The translations under genes were made by a program, and so were the position numbers. Shown here piece by piece: positions 26,031 to 35,015 of a stretch of 64,000 nucleotides of DNA. The stretch spans positions 1-64,000 of the forward strand of contig JAFTJZ010000015.1 of assembly GCA_017456145.1 (NCBI GenBank), read 5' to 3'. Numbering within the stretch: the stretch's first letter is position 1; the number at the start of each line of letters is the position of its first letter. This stretch comes from Clostridia bacterium (GTDB lineage Bacteria > Bacillota > Clostridia > Oscillospirales > CAG-272). The notes under the pieces were generated by a model. The model saw only the letters and a list, made by a program, of their open reading frames with translations, was not told the origin of the DNA and searched no databases.

Positions 26031-27001
26031 ATTTCAAACTCCCGATACAGCGAGACTACCATCTCATCCACGCTCTCCCCAGCGACGGAAACATCCTTGA
26101 TCTCCCGCTGTGAAGAAATCAGAGAGATTGCCTGTGATACGGTTAAGCTTGTCGTGTCGATGACAATCTGTGCATGACCGCCTACGTCCTTGATAATTTT
26201 CATCTTCTCATTGACAGGCAATTTTTCTCCCATATACACCACCGTCAGCGTTTTATGAGTAGAATTACGCATTTTCAACTCGGAAAGTGCGCCATCCAAC
26301 AGGATCCTGCCTTTGCCGATCAACAAAATACGTTCGGTCAAAGCCTCGATATCCTGCATATCGTGCGTTGTCAGGATGACTGTTGTTTTATATTCTCGGT
26401 TGATGGTCTTGATAAAATCGCGCACCGCGATCTTGGAGACGGCATCCAGACCAATGGTCGGCTCGTCTAAAAAAAGAATCTTGGGATTATGTAGCAGTGA
26501 TGCGGCAATTTCACACCGCATCCGTTGCCCCAAGGAAAGCTGGCGAGCAGGTGTCTTGACGATCTCATCAAGGCTGAGCAGCTCGGTCAGCTGCGAGAGC
26601 GTTTTTTGATATTGTGATGACTCCACCTTATAAATATCCTTTATAAGCTCAAAGCTGTCGATCACGGGAACATCCCACCAGAGCTGAGAGCGCTGTCCGA
26701 ACACCACGCCGATCTCCTTGACGTGAGCAGTGCGCTCCCGCCACGGTGTACGTCCGTTGATGATGCACTCGCCACTGTCGGGCGTCAGAATACCGCTCAT
26801 GATCTTGATCGTGCTGCTTTTTCCCGCGCCGTTGGGACCGATGTAGCCGACCATCTCTCCGTCATTGATGGTGAACGACACGTTCTGCAGCGCGTGAATT
26901 TCGGTGTATTCCTTGTGAAACAAGGCCCGCAGCGCCTGCGACATTCCTGCCTGACGCTTGGCTACTCTGAAGGTCTTGTTGACGTTTTTCAATTCGATCA
27001 T
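26027..27001 (-). CDS. ABC transporter ATP-binding protein (COG4586-like)
   Basis: A 324-residue ATPase. Walker A is GPNGAGKSS and the signature motif is LSLGQRMR. Walker B is ILFLDEPTIGLD, and the H-loop is TTHDM. A C-terminal extension of about 90 residues ends in a regulatory-like domain, as in ABC-2 exporters. The start at 27001 (MIELKNVNKTF) is preferred over 27022, because GAGGG lies upstream of the shorter form. It is the first gene of an operon with two permeases. Confidence 0.92.
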   Translation of the reverse strand: MIELKNVNKTFRVAKRQAGMSQALRALFHKEYTEIHALQNVSFTINDGEMVGYIGPNGAGKSSTIKIMSGILTPDSGECIINGRTPWRERTAHVKEIGVVFGQRSQLWWDVPVIDSFELIKDIYKVESSQYQKTLSQLTELLSLDEIVKTPARQLSLGQRMRCEIAASLLHNPKILFLDEPTIGLDAVSKIAVRDFIKTINREYKTTVILTTHDMQDIEALTERILLIGKGRILLDGALSELKMRNSTHKTLTVVYMGEKLPVNEKMKIIKDVGGHAQIVIDTTSLTVSQAISLISSQREIKDVSVAGESVDEMVVSLYREFEI

Positions 27002-27042
27002 CTCGTTATCCCTCGCTCTCATATCAATTTTGTTAGCCTGTT

Positions 27043-27071
27043 ATTATACCATAAAACTGCTGTCAAGTCAA
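27043..27071 (-). promoter_or_regulatory. Sigma-A promoter for the ABC exporter operon
   Basis: TTGACT at 27071-27066, 17-base spacer, TATAAT at 27048-27043 on the minus strand. Confidence 0.75.
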
Positions 27072-27080
27072 TAGATAATC

Positions 27081-27156
27081 CGTATACCGCACCCGTTTGA
27101 GGTATACGCTTGGTTGATACACCGATGCGTCACACAAAATAATATCAACCATCGGT
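27081..27156. repeat. Interlocking inverted repeats upstream of the ABC operon
   Basis: CGTATACC (27081-27088) pairs with GGTATACG (27101-27108). GGTTGATA (27112-27119) pairs with TATCAACC (27143-27150), and ACCGATG (27121-27127) can pair with CATCGGT (27150-27156). They lie between the sigG terminator and the ABC promoter, in a position suitable for a regulator binding site. Confidence 0.5.
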
Positions 27157-27164
27157 TGTTTTAC

Positions 27165-27203
27165 ATAAAAAAGAGCATGGTTCTCTAAAACCTGCTCTTT
27201 TTT
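27165..27203 (-). terminator. Terminator of sigG
   Basis: AAAAAAGAGCA and TGCTCTTTTTT arms with a central CC/GG pair form a hairpin (27171-27200). On the minus strand T residues follow. It lies just past the sigG stop at 27208. Confidence 0.7.
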
Positions 27204-27207
27204 ATTA

Positions 27208-27987
27208 TTACATTCTTTTTTTCAGATGCTCCAGCGCACCCTTTTCCAAACGCGAGACCTGCGCCTGCGAGATACCGATCTCGTCGGCGATCTCCATTTG
27301 CGTTTTGTTTTTATAAAAACGCATTTCAATGATGTGCCTCTCACGATCACTCAGCGTCTTCATGGCATCGGATAAGGCGATATTTTCCAGCCATGCCTCT
27401 CCGCTGTTTTCCGTACTGGTATCGCTGATCTGATCCATCACATAGACACTGTCTCCGTTTTCGGTAAAAACCGGCTCATATAGCGAGATCGGTTCAATAA
27501 TGGCCTCCATTGCGCCGAGCACAGCCTCTTTTTTCTCTCCAAGGCGCTCCGCCAATTGCTCGATATCCGGCTCGGTTTCCTTTTCACGCATCCATTCTTC
27601 TCTTGCCTGCAATGAGCGATACGCCAGATCGCGCACGGAACGGCTGATGCGAATAGTGTTGTTGTCCCGCAGATAACGGCGGATCTCTCCGATAATCATG
27701 GGAACCGCATACGTGCTGAATTTCACATCCATGGCAATATTAAAATTGTCCACCGCTTTGACAAGTCCGATACATCCTACCTGAAACAGATCGTCCAAAT
27801 TCTCCCGTCGGTTGATAAACCTTTGAATGATGCTGAGCACCAAGCGCAGATTTCCGCAAATCAGCGTCCGCCGCGCCTCGGTGTCGCCTTCCTTGGATCT
27901 TACCAATAATTCTTTCTTTTCCGTATCACTCAAAACCGTCAGCTGCGAGGTATTGACACCGCAGATTTCTACTTTGTTGTAATACAT
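27208..27987 (-). CDS. sigG: Sporulation sigma factor SigG
   Basis: A 259-residue RNA polymerase sigma factor that directs late forespore transcription. The N-terminus KVEICGVNTSQLTVLS is the hallmark of sigma-G, where anti-sigma factors act. Region 2 has NLDDLFQVGCIGLVKAVDNF and KFSTYAVPMIIGEIRRYLRD. Region 4 has a helix-turn-helix in QMEIADEIGISQAQVSRLEK. The start at 27987 has AAGGAGCG upstream and gives the usual length; the longer frame to 28116 runs through the promoter region. This gene shows the organism can probably sporulate. Confidence 0.96.
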   Translation of the reverse strand: MYYNKVEICGVNTSQLTVLSDTEKKELLVRSKEGDTEARRTLICGNLRLVLSIIQRFINRRENLDDLFQVGCIGLVKAVDNFNIAMDVKFSTYAVPMIIGEIRRYLRDNNTIRISRSVRDLAYRSLQAREEWMREKETEPDIEQLAERLGEKKEAVLGAMEAIIEPISLYEPVFTENGDSVYVMDQISDTSTENSGEAWLENIALSDAMKTLSDRERHIIEMRFYKNKTQMEIADEIGISQAQVSRLEKGALEHLKKRM

Positions 27988-28030
27988 AAACGCTCCTTTT
28001 TGACGAAATTTTACTTTTCCCGTCAAAAAG

Positions 28031-28060
28031 AGTATTGGCTGACAAAGCGGCACTTTATTC
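28031..28060 (-). promoter_or_regulatory. Possible sigma-F/sigma-G type promoter for sigG
   Basis: GAATA at 28060-28056, an 18-base spacer and CAATACT at 28037-28031 on the minus strand resemble the forespore pattern (GMATR, about 18 bases, CATnmTA). No sigma-A pair is evident. Such a site would fit the known sigma-F start and sigma-G autoregulation of this gene in Bacillus. Confidence 0.4.
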
Positions 28061-28101
28061 ACGATAAGCTTGGATTCCATTTTTTGTCCTGATATGGCAA
28101 T

Positions 28102-28148
28102 GGAGGGATAGCCCATATCTTTGATCTCCGATATACTCCTATCCCTCC
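28102..28148 (-). other. 10-bp inverted repeat after the GNAT gene
   Basis: GGAGGGATAG (28102-28111) pairs exactly with CTATCCCTCC (28139-28148). It directly follows the GNAT stop (28153), but no T tract follows on the minus strand. It may be a weak terminator or mRNA end structure. Confidence 0.5.
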
Positions 28149-28152
28149 GCGT

Positions 28153-28656
28153 TTATGATTCTGTGCGGCCTTGATACACCATCCTCTGCTCGATAACGTG
28201 CGTCCCGATCAGAATCTTTTTCTCGCAGCCATCAAAGCGAAATCCGTAGCGCAGATAAAACGGAATCGCTTTCTGATTCCCCTTGAGCACCCACAGCACC
28301 ACTGTCGGATACTCTTTCAGCATCTCCATTGCCGCCTCCATCAATCGGTATCCGACACCGCGCTTTTGATATTCAGCCAACACGTAAATGGCAAATACCT
28401 CGCCGGTCTGCGGTAGACTTTCATCCCGATACGGACCGTAGCCCGTAAAACCGATGACACGCTCTCCATCCTTGGCAACGATTATATTGTCGGGCCACCG
28501 ATGCGCAATGGCAAGACACTGCTCATAACTCATTTTGTCAAGATAAGAATCCACAATCTGCCCGCGATATGTCTCCTGCCAGGCCTGATAATGCACGCGA
28601 GCCTTGCCCTGCATCTCCTCAGGTGTTTCCATGCGCTTGAAGATGATTTCGGACAT
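28153..28656 (-). CDS. GNAT family N-acetyltransferase
   Basis: A 167-residue acetyltransferase. Motif A, the acetyl-CoA binding loop, is in IYVLAEYQKRGVGYRLMEAA (QxxGxG/A type). The earlier segment RVIGFTGYGPYRDESL and the late FYLRYGFRFDG also fit. The acceptor is unknown. Its start overlaps the stop of the aminopeptidase gene by one base (TGATG), with GGAGGT upstream, so the two are translationally coupled. Confidence 0.9.
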   Translation of the reverse strand: MSEIIFKRMETPEEMQGKARVHYQAWQETYRGQIVDSYLDKMSYEQCLAIAHRWPDNIIVAKDGERVIGFTGYGPYRDESLPQTGEVFAIYVLAEYQKRGVGYRLMEAAMEMLKEYPTVVLWVLKGNQKAIPFYLRYGFRFDGCEKKILIGTHVIEQRMVYQGRTES

Positions 28657-30008
28657 CAGATTACCTCCACACGATATCCGTCATCACCGATCATGCGAAT
28701 ATTCGCTCGGTAAAAAGCGCGGCATGCGCTGACATAATCGGAAAAATCGGAAGTCCCCGCCGTTTCAAACGCGGAATGCATCGCCAGCTGCGGTAGGCCG
28801 ATATCCACGGTACGGATCGGTACACGGGTGTTGGCAATATTCCCCAGCGTCGAGCCGCCCATCATATCGGATCGATTGGCAAAGGTTTGCACCCGAACGT
28901 CGGCAGCCAGACAAATGGAACGGAAAATGGCAGCTCCCACCGCATCGGTGGCATACCGCTGCTGTGCATTGAATTTCAGTACGACACCGCCGCCAATCGT
29001 GGGACGATTCTGTGCATCGGCATATTCGGGGTGGTTGGGATGCACTGCGTGTCCGTTATCCGCCGAAAGCATCAGGCTGTTTGACATCCGCTTGAATTTT
29101 CCATCCGCATCGTCCCGATTATTTCCGAGGAAATGTTCAATCCGCGCAATGGTGTCCTCCATAAAGGAGGAGGCTGCACCTTGCAAGGTATGCGAGCCGA
29201 CCTCTTCGTTATCAAACGCTGCAAGCATGGGAATATGCGCAATATCCGTGGCTGCAATCTCCTCGCAAAAAGCAACCATACCGCCGAACACGCACATCAG
29301 ATCGTCGATTCGCGGGGCGGAGATCAGCGCATCGTTCTCCCCCCAGAGATATCCCTTTTGCTGAACGTATAAATACAAATCGTGAGACAAAAGGGCCGTC
29401 TCTTCTACGCCAACCTTCCTCAACAGTTGATTTTTGAAACTTCCAATATCTTTTCCTGCGTCAAGTATAGGCAGCATATCAACCTGCGCGTTATAACTCT
29501 TACCGTCGTTGACATTACGATCCATATGAATGGCAACACTCGGGATAAGAGCAATGGGATCCTCAAAACGCACAAGTCGACTCTGTACCCCATTTCCCGA
29601 GGAAAGAAGAACGCGTCCTGCAACTGACAACGGGCGATCCATCCACGTCGAGCACAGCATCCCGCCGTATTTCTCGACATTCAGCTTACTGTATCCTTCA
29701 CTCGGACGATCAAAAATATCCTTCAGCTTGAATGCGGGTGAATCGGTATGCGCCGCAACGATACGATAACCAACCGCGGATTCCGTGCTCGGCAAGGCAA
29801 ATGCAAGCAGCGAAGAGCCGTTTCGGGTCACATAATATTTCCCTCCGCATTCCAGAGCCCAATCATCCCCCTCCGAGAGAGCAACAAAACCCTTGGCTGA
29901 CAAAGTCTGCGCAATGACGGACACGGCGTGATATGCTGTCGGACTTTGATCAATAAAGGTGAGTAATTCATTGGCAAGGGCTGTTTTATCTTTCGTTTCA
30001 CAACTCAT
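28656..30008 (-). CDS. apeB: M18 family aminopeptidase
   Basis: A 450-residue zinc aminopeptidase of the M18 family. The metal and catalytic residues lie in VAAHTDSPAFKLKD, PRIDDLMC, AAFDNEEVGSHTLQGA and the late GLPQLAMHSAFETAG. An N-terminal region SPTAYHAV is typical for the family. It is a cytoplasmic peptidase that removes N-terminal residues, possibly preferring acidic ones. AGGAGG precedes the start by about 11 bases. The gene is followed by the GNAT gene. Confidence 0.93.
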   Translation of the reverse strand: MSCETKDKTALANELLTFIDQSPTAYHAVSVIAQTLSAKGFVALSEGDDWALECGGKYYVTRNGSSLLAFALPSTESAVGYRIVAAHTDSPAFKLKDIFDRPSEGYSKLNVEKYGGMLCSTWMDRPLSVAGRVLLSSGNGVQSRLVRFEDPIALIPSVAIHMDRNVNDGKSYNAQVDMLPILDAGKDIGSFKNQLLRKVGVEETALLSHDLYLYVQQKGYLWGENDALISAPRIDDLMCVFGGMVAFCEEIAATDIAHIPMLAAFDNEEVGSHTLQGAASSFMEDTIARIEHFLGNNRDDADGKFKRMSNSLMLSADNGHAVHPNHPEYADAQNRPTIGGGVVLKFNAQQRYATDAVGAAIFRSICLAADVRVQTFANRSDMMGGSTLGNIANTRVPIRTVDIGLPQLAMHSAFETAGTSDFSDYVSACRAFYRANIRMIGDDGYRVEVI

Positions 30009-30047
30009 GGTTTCATAATCCTCCTGTTGGTGTAATTATATAAATTA

Positions 30048-30962
30048 TTAAAAAGCATCTGTAGAACTATTACCGTTTAACACTGCACGCAAGCGTTCCG
30101 CATCCGGCATAGCGCAATTCAACAACGCATGAAATTTTGCAGAATGATCGGCAAAGATAAAATGGCACAATTCATGACAAAGCACATACATCACACAATC
30201 TTTGCTTGTAAAAATCAACCTTTGATTCAATGTTACCGTGCCTTTTTGCACTGCGCAACTTCCCCAACGGCTTTTCATATCCCGAAATCGAATGGCGATC
30301 GGATCCGTGACATACCGCATATAAGGATATTCTCTGTTTGGTTTTCTTATTTCCTCGGAAATACCGCAAAGCTGCACTGCGGCACGTATAACGCACGCAC
30401 TGACCGACGGAAACACGTCCTCCACCAAGCGCTGTAAAATGGTCATTTCCTCGGAAATAACCGCCTTTTCCATTGCTTTGCGGGCAACCTCGGGAGCAAG
30501 ATTTTCTTTCAGATATACCGTCCAAGCCTCGCCGCCATCCTCACAGATCGTGCGCATCAACGCAGCATTTGCGCGCCCCGCAGCTTTTGTGGAATCCGGG
30601 CGAATGCGCAAATGAACGGTACCCGCAAGGATGGGCAGCACCGTACCATCCTCCAGACATTGCTCATGTAATGCACGGTCGCACGCACGCACCTTGGTAG
30701 CCTTGCGAGAGAGCGCTCGTCTCAAGAAATCCTCATGCTCTATTAAAAAGCGTCGCACGCGTGCCTCACTTGTCCCATGCGGCACCGAAACCGAAAAGCC
30801 ATCTTCCGCACCGACACGCAGATTATAATTCTTTACCGATTTGAAATGCAACACATACGGCACCTCTTTACCATCGAGCATATAGCAGCCGTGCTGTGTG
30901 CAACTTGCCCGTTTGTTTCTTTTCGCACGCTGCCTTTGCTGCCCTTTATGTTCGGATGCCAT
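30048..30962 (-). CDS. YgjP-like (DUF45) metallopeptidase domain protein
   Basis: A 304-residue protein. The C-terminal half contains DMKSRWGSCAVQKGTVTLNQ, then LCHELCHFIFADHSAKFH with the zinc HExxH motif (HELCH, about residues 259-263). This order is that of YgjP/WLM-type peptidases (DUF45). The N-terminal 150 residues are basic and less conserved and may bind a partner. The substrate is unknown. A site AAGGTGG lies near the start, and a good promoter lies upstream, divergent from that of valS. Confidence 0.85.
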   Translation of the reverse strand: MASEHKGQQRQRAKRNKRASCTQHGCYMLDGKEVPYVLHFKSVKNYNLRVGAEDGFSVSVPHGTSEARVRRFLIEHEDFLRRALSRKATKVRACDRALHEQCLEDGTVLPILAGTVHLRIRPDSTKAAGRANAALMRTICEDGGEAWTVYLKENLAPEVARKAMEKAVISEEMTILQRLVEDVFPSVSACVIRAAVQLCGISEEIRKPNREYPYMRYVTDPIAIRFRDMKSRWGSCAVQKGTVTLNQRLIFTSKDCVMYVLCHELCHFIFADHSAKFHALLNCAMPDAERLRAVLNGNSSTDAF

Positions 30963-31012
30963 TCCTCTGCCACCTTCCCTCCACGCTCGGATCCATGCAA
31001 GCTATTTTCTTT

Positions 31013-31041
31013 ATTATAGCACACATTTGCACATTTTGCAA
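31013..31041 (-). promoter_or_regulatory. Sigma-A promoter for the YgjP-like gene
   Basis: TTGCAA at 31041-31036, 17-base spacer, TATAAT at 31018-31013 on the minus strand. Confidence 0.7.
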
Positions 31042-31122
31042 CCACTTTTATAAATCATTCCCATATAGAACGGCATTCTCTCTCTCCCGATCGCAATATT
31101 TTGAAAAAATTCTGAAATCCTC

Positions 31123-31151
31123 TTGACAAATCGGCAAAATTGTTTTATAAT
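31123..31151 (+). promoter_or_regulatory. Consensus sigma-A promoter for the valS T-box leader
   Basis: TTGACA at 31123-31128, 17 bases, TATAAT at 31146-31151. It drives a leader of about 320 bases. Confidence 0.85.
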
Positions 31152-31157
31152 GATAGA

Positions 31158-31426
31158 GTATATTTCAAACGGTAAGGATAAGGAGGAGTACGCAGCTCCA
31201 CCTCCCAAAAGAGAGCAGACGGTTGGTGCGAGTCTGCGGGAGAGAGTGCGGAAGGTCGCCTTTGAACCGTTCGCGTCAGAGCCATCGGCAGGTAGCGCGA
31301 GCCGTCTGCTCCTCGTTATCGGAGCAAGCTCCCATGGAGCTGTTGAGTGCGCACCGTATGATCGGTGTGAAATCAGGTGGTACCGCGATGCATCGCCCTG
31401 ATCCTATGATCAGTGCGGTGTTTTTT
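31158..31426 (+). promoter_or_regulatory. T-box riboswitch controlling valS
   Basis: A T-box leader that senses uncharged tRNA-Val. The T-box core AGGTGGTACCGCG is at 31375-31387. The upstream stem I region has the AGAGAG and TTGGTGCGAG elements of the distal loop (about 31211-31232). The probable specifier codon is GTC at 31255-31257 in GAAGGTCGCC, which codes for valine and agrees with the gene downstream. The competing terminator is CTGATC (31398-31403) with GATCAG (31408-31413), extended by ACCGC/GCGGT pairing, and TTTTTT at 31421-31426. The start coordinate is estimated from the promoter. Confidence 0.9.
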
Positions 31427-31481
31427 GTTTTTCTCCTTCATCTTTACCGCTTTGCCGCAAATTCATTTCAGGAGGTCTATT

Positions 31482-34136
31482 ATGGCACAATATCATGAAC
31501 TGCCGAAAACCTACAATCCTGCCGATTTTGAGGATCGTATCTATCAAAATTGGTGTGATAAGGGCTATTTCACGCCCGATCCCAACAGTACCGCGGAACA
31601 CTTTTCCGTTGTCATCCCGCCCCCCAATGTCACCGGACAACTCCACATGGGTCACGCTCTGGATGAGACCCTGCAGGACATTCTGGTTCGCCACAAGAGA
31701 ATGCAGGGCTACAATACCCTCTGGGTTCCCGGCACAGACCACGCGGGCATTGCAACCCAGATCAAGGTCGAGGAGCATCTTCGCGTCAACGAAGGGCTTT
31801 CCCGCTATGATCTTGGCCGCGAAAAATTTTTGGAGCGCGTCTGGGATTGGAAACATCAGTACGGCAACCGTATTATCAGCCAGCTCAAAAAGCTGGGGGC
31901 GTCCTGTGACTGGACACGCGAACGATTCACCATGGATGAGGGCTGCTCCCGCGCCGTCCGCGAGGTCTTTGTCAATCTGTACGACAAGGGTCTGATCTAC
32001 CGTGGTCACCGCATCATCAACTGGTGTCCCCGTTGCCTGACGGCGCTGTCCGATGCCGAGGTCGAGTACAAGGATATGCCCGGCAATTTCTGGCACATCA
32101 AATATCCCATCAAGGGCGAGCAGGACTACGTGGTCGTGGCAACCACGCGCCCTGAGACCATGTTCGGTGACACCGCGGTGGCGGTCAATCCCGAGGACGA
32201 AGACATGAAGCATCTGATCGGCAAGACGCTGCTGCTGCCAATGACAGATCGTGAAATCCCCGTCATTGCCGACGATTACGTCGAGATCGGATTTGGTACC
32301 GGCTGCGTCAAGATCACCCCCGCACACGACCCCAACGACTTCTTGGTTGGTCAGCGTCACAATCTGGAGCAGATCAAGGTCATGAATGACGATGCGACCA
32401 TGAACGCATATGCCGGAAAGTATGAGGGCATGGATCGTTATGCCTGCCGTAAGGCGCTTGTTGCAGACCTTGACGCAGAGGGGTATCTGCTCAAGACCGA
32501 GCCTCACGACCACAATGTCGGCACCTGCTACCGCTGCGGCACAACGGTCGAGCCGATGACCTCAGATCAGTGGTTCGTCAAAATGAAACCGCTCGCAGCC
32601 CCCGCCATCGAGGCTGTTGAAAACGATTCCATCCGTTTTGTTCCCGATCGTTTCTCCAAGAATTATTTCAACTGGATGAATAACATCCTTGATTGGTGTA
32701 TTTCTCGCCAGCTCTGGTGGGGTCACCGTATCCCCGCTTTCTATTGCGACGCTTGCGGTGAAATGACCGTATCCAAGGAGGATATCTCCGTCTGCCCCAA
32801 GTGTGGTGCCCCCGTCCATCAGGAGGAGGACGTGCTTGACACCTGGTTCTCCTCGGCACTGTGGCCCTTCTCAACGCTTGGCTGGCCCGATCAGACCGAG
32901 GATCTCAAGAAATATTATCCTACCAGCGTTCTTGTCACCGGATATGATATTATCACCTTCTGGGTCTCCCGTATGATCTTTTCCGGCTTGGAGCATATGG
33001 GTGAAAAGCCCTTCTCCACCGTCTTTATTCACGGTCTTGTGCGCGATGCGCAGGGTCGCAAGATGTCAAAATCCTTGGGCAACGGTATTGACCCGCTGGA
33101 GATCATCGCCAAATATGGTGCAGACGCTCTCCGCTTTGCGCTGGCAACGGGGAATTCGCCCGGAAATGATATGCGTTTTTCGGATGAAAAGATCGAGGCC
33201 GCCCGTAATTTTGCCAATAAACTTTGGAATGCGTCCCGCTTTGTTCGCATGAATCTGACCATTGACGAAATCGCACTGCCCGCCATCGAGCAGCTTTCTG
33301 CCGAGGATAAGTGGGTACTGACCGAATATAACAAGGCCGTCAAGACCGTCAACGATGCACTGAACACCTATGAGGTTGGCGTGGCATTGAGCACACTTTA
33401 CAACTTCACATGGGATATTTTCTGTGACTGGTATATCGAGCTTTGCAAGGCAAGACTCAACGACAAGGAAAGCGACGGCAACCGCATCGCCCAGAATGTG
33501 CTTTGCTACGTTCTTGACGGGATTCTCAAGCTGCTGCATCCCTTCATGCCATTCATCACCGAAGAGATCTACAGCGCCCTGCCCCATACCAAAGATGCAA
33601 CCGAGAGCATCATGATCGCATCTTATCCCGTGTACGATGCCGCTATGATCTTTGAGCAAGATGCCGAAAATATGTCCTACGTCATCGATGCCATCCGCGC
33701 CATTCGTAATCGCCGCGCCGAGATGAACATTGTTCCTTCCCGCCGTGCCAAGGTCTATATCGAAACCAAGCACGCTAAGGCCTTCCCCACCTCTGCTGCC
33801 GTCTTCTTTGAGAGACTTGCGTCTGCCTCCGAGGTCGAGGTCGCCCCCTCCTTTGAGGGCAAGCTGAACGCAGATGAAACGGTACAGATCGTCACCTCTG
33901 CCGCAACCGTGTATCTGCCGTTGTCCGACATCATTGACACCGAAAAAGAAAAGGCTCGCCTGTCTGCAGAAAAGACGCGCCTTGAGGGTGAGATCGTTCG
34001 CGTGGAGAAAAAGCTTTCCAACGAAGGCTTTGTTGCCAAGGCTCCCGCTGCCGTGGTTGACGCGGAAAGAGCCAAGCTAGAAAAGTACAAGGAAAATCTG
34101 GAGGGCGTTCTGATTGCTTTGAGCAAACTGAAATAA
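31482..34136 (+). CDS. valS: Valyl-tRNA synthetase
   Basis: A class I aminoacyl-tRNA synthetase, 884 residues, charging tRNA-Val. The HIGH signature is HMGH at 55-58 in [10 protein letters not shown], and KMSKS is near residue 527 in [11 protein letters not shown]. The editing domain (about 180-330) includes [17 protein letters not shown], and zinc-type CxxC pairs occur in the insert around CDACGEM. A C-terminal coiled coil ([18 protein letters not shown]) ends the protein, as expected. GGAGG at 31471-31475 fixes the start at 31482. It is controlled by the T-box leader and followed by its own terminator. Confidence 0.97.
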   Translation: MAQYHELPKTYNPADFEDRIYQNWCDKGYFTPDPNSTAEHFSVVIPPPNVTGQLHMGHALDETLQDILVRHKRMQGYNTLWVPGTDHAGIATQIKVEEHLRVNEGLSRYDLGREKFLERVWDWKHQYGNRIISQLKKLGASCDWTRERFTMDEGCSRAVREVFVNLYDKGLIYRGHRIINWCPRCLTALSDAEVEYKDMPGNFWHIKYPIKGEQDYVVVATTRPETMFGDTAVAVNPEDEDMKHLIGKTLLLPMTDREIPVIADDYVEIGFGTGCVKITPAHDPNDFLVGQRHNLEQIKVMNDDATMNAYAGKYEGMDRYACRKALVADLDAEGYLLKTEPHDHNVGTCYRCGTTVEPMTSDQWFVKMKPLAAPAIEAVENDSIRFVPDRFSKNYFNWMNNILDWCISRQLWWGHRIPAFYCDACGEMTVSKEDISVCPKCGAPVHQEEDVLDTWFSSALWPFSTLGWPDQTEDLKKYYPTSVLVTGYDIITFWVSRMIFSGLEHMGEKPFSTVFIHGLVRDAQGRKMSKSLGNGIDPLEIIAKYGADALRFALATGNSPGNDMRFSDEKIEAARNFANKLWNASRFVRMNLTIDEIALPAIEQLSAEDKWVLTEYNKAVKTVNDALNTYEVGVALSTLYNFTWDIFCDWYIELCKARLNDKESDGNRIAQNVLCYVLDGILKLLHPFMPFITEEIYSALPHTKDATESIMIASYPVYDAAMIFEQDAENMSYVIDAIRAIRNRRAEMNIVPSRRAKVYIETKHAKAFPTSAAVFFERLASASEVEVAPSFEGKLNADETVQIVTSAATVYLPLSDIIDTEKEKARLSAEKTRLEGEIVRVEKKLSNEGFVAKAPAAVVDAERAKLEKYKENLEGVLIALSKLK

Positions 34137-34206
34137 TGCCTCCGACGGCTTAAGCTCTTTTGGAGAAAAAAGAGGTTTAAGTATTCAAACACTTTAATGT
34201 AAAGAG

Positions 34207-34252
34207 GGTGCAACGAACCACAAAAATGTGTGTTCGTTGCACCTTATTTTAA
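34207..34252 (+). terminator. Terminator of valS
   Basis: A 12-bp perfect stem GGTGCAACGAAC (34207-34218) pairs with GTTCGTTGCACC (34232-34243), followed by TTATTTTAAT. Confidence 0.8.
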
Positions 34253-34392
34253 TGCCTTTAGGCAGGTTGAGCACGAAGTGCGAAACAGACAACCACCCGC
34301 TGTGCGGGTGGGCAACAAAAGGTTATACCAAAAAATCTCCTAATGTGGTACAATAAGATGCTCAAGTCTATTGCAGCACGAAAGGAGAAAGA

Positions 34393-34854
34393 ATGGCAAA
34401 CCAAACAAATAGTTTATCCCATACTAAATGGGTCTGTAAGTATCACATAGTGTTCGTACCGAAGTACAGGAGGAAAATCATATACAATCAGTATCGCGCG
34501 GATTTGCAAGAGATAATCCGGACTCTGTGCAAATACAAAGGCGTGGAAATCCTTGAGGGACATATGATGCCCGACCATGTGCACCTACTATTAAGTATAC
34601 CACCAAAAATCAGCGTGTCAAGTTTTATGGGATATTTAAAAGGAAAAAGTGCACTAATGATGTTCGACAAGCATGCAAACCTGAAATATAAGTTCGGGAA
34701 TCGGCACTTCTGGGCGGAAGGGTACTATGTATCGACAGTAGGACTCAACGAAAGCACCATAAGGAAGTATATCGAAGATCAAGAGAAGCACGACATAGCG
34801 CTTGACAAGTTGAGCGTCAAGGAGTACGAAGACCCTTTCAAGGGTAGCAAGTAA
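34393..34854 (+). CDS. tnpA: IS200/IS605 family transposase TnpA
   Basis: A 153-residue single-strand transposase. The HUH motif is HVH at residues 62-64 in MPDHVHLLL, and the probable nucleophile is Tyr126 in IRKYIEDQ. The N-terminus (THTKW-like: SHTKWVCKYHIVFVPKYRRK) and the RHFWAEGYYVSTVG block are typical. The gene appears intact, with AAAGGAG before the start. Near its 3' end a 30-bp near-repeat duplicates the last codons (see findings). Confidence 0.95.
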   Translation: MANQTNSLSHTKWVCKYHIVFVPKYRRKIIYNQYRADLQEIIRTLCKYKGVEILEGHMMPDHVHLLLSIPPKISVSSFMGYLKGKSALMMFDKHANLKYKFGNRHFWAEGYYVSTVGLNESTIRKYIEDQEKHDIALDKLSVKEYEDPFKGSK

Positions 34855-34884
34855 TACGAACGCCCTTTCAAGGGCGGCAAAAGT
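34825..34884 (+). repeat. 30-bp direct duplication at the tnpA 3' end
   Basis: The segment starting TACGAAGACCCTTTCAAGGG (34825) recurs 30 bases on as TACGAACGCCCTTTCAAGGG (34855), including the stop-codon region. Each copy holds a CCCTTTCAAGGG hairpin. Confidence 0.7.
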
Positions 34885-34913
34885 GGCAAAGGCAATAGGC
34901 TTGAGTATACGAA

Positions 34914-34937
34914 AGCCAGCGGCTTGAGCCGCTGGCC
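34914..34937 (+). other. Strong hairpin inside the IS 3' region
   Basis: CCAGCGGCTTGAGCCGCTGG forms a perfect 8-bp stem between tnpA and the right end. It may be the transposase terminator, although no T tract follows. Confidence 0.45.
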
Positions 34938-35015
34938 GGTAGTATTGGGCTTTTAGCCCTCGTGCAAACCACCCGTTTGACGGGTGGTTATGATTCTGAT
35001 ACATCAAAAAGGCTG

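Larger units (their letters stand above)
34254..34990 (+). mobile_element. IS200-type insertion sequence
   Basis: A single tnpA gene (Y1 HUH transposase) is flanked by terminal hairpins instead of inverted repeats. The left one is CCACCCGC/GCGGGTGG (34293-34300 with 34304-34311) and the right one is ACCACCCG/CGGGTGGT (34968-34975 with 34981-34988). Both share the ACCACCCG core, as expected for imperfect-palindrome ends recognised by TnpA. There is no tnpB. No target duplication is expected for this family, and the exact ends are estimates. Confidence 0.8.
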
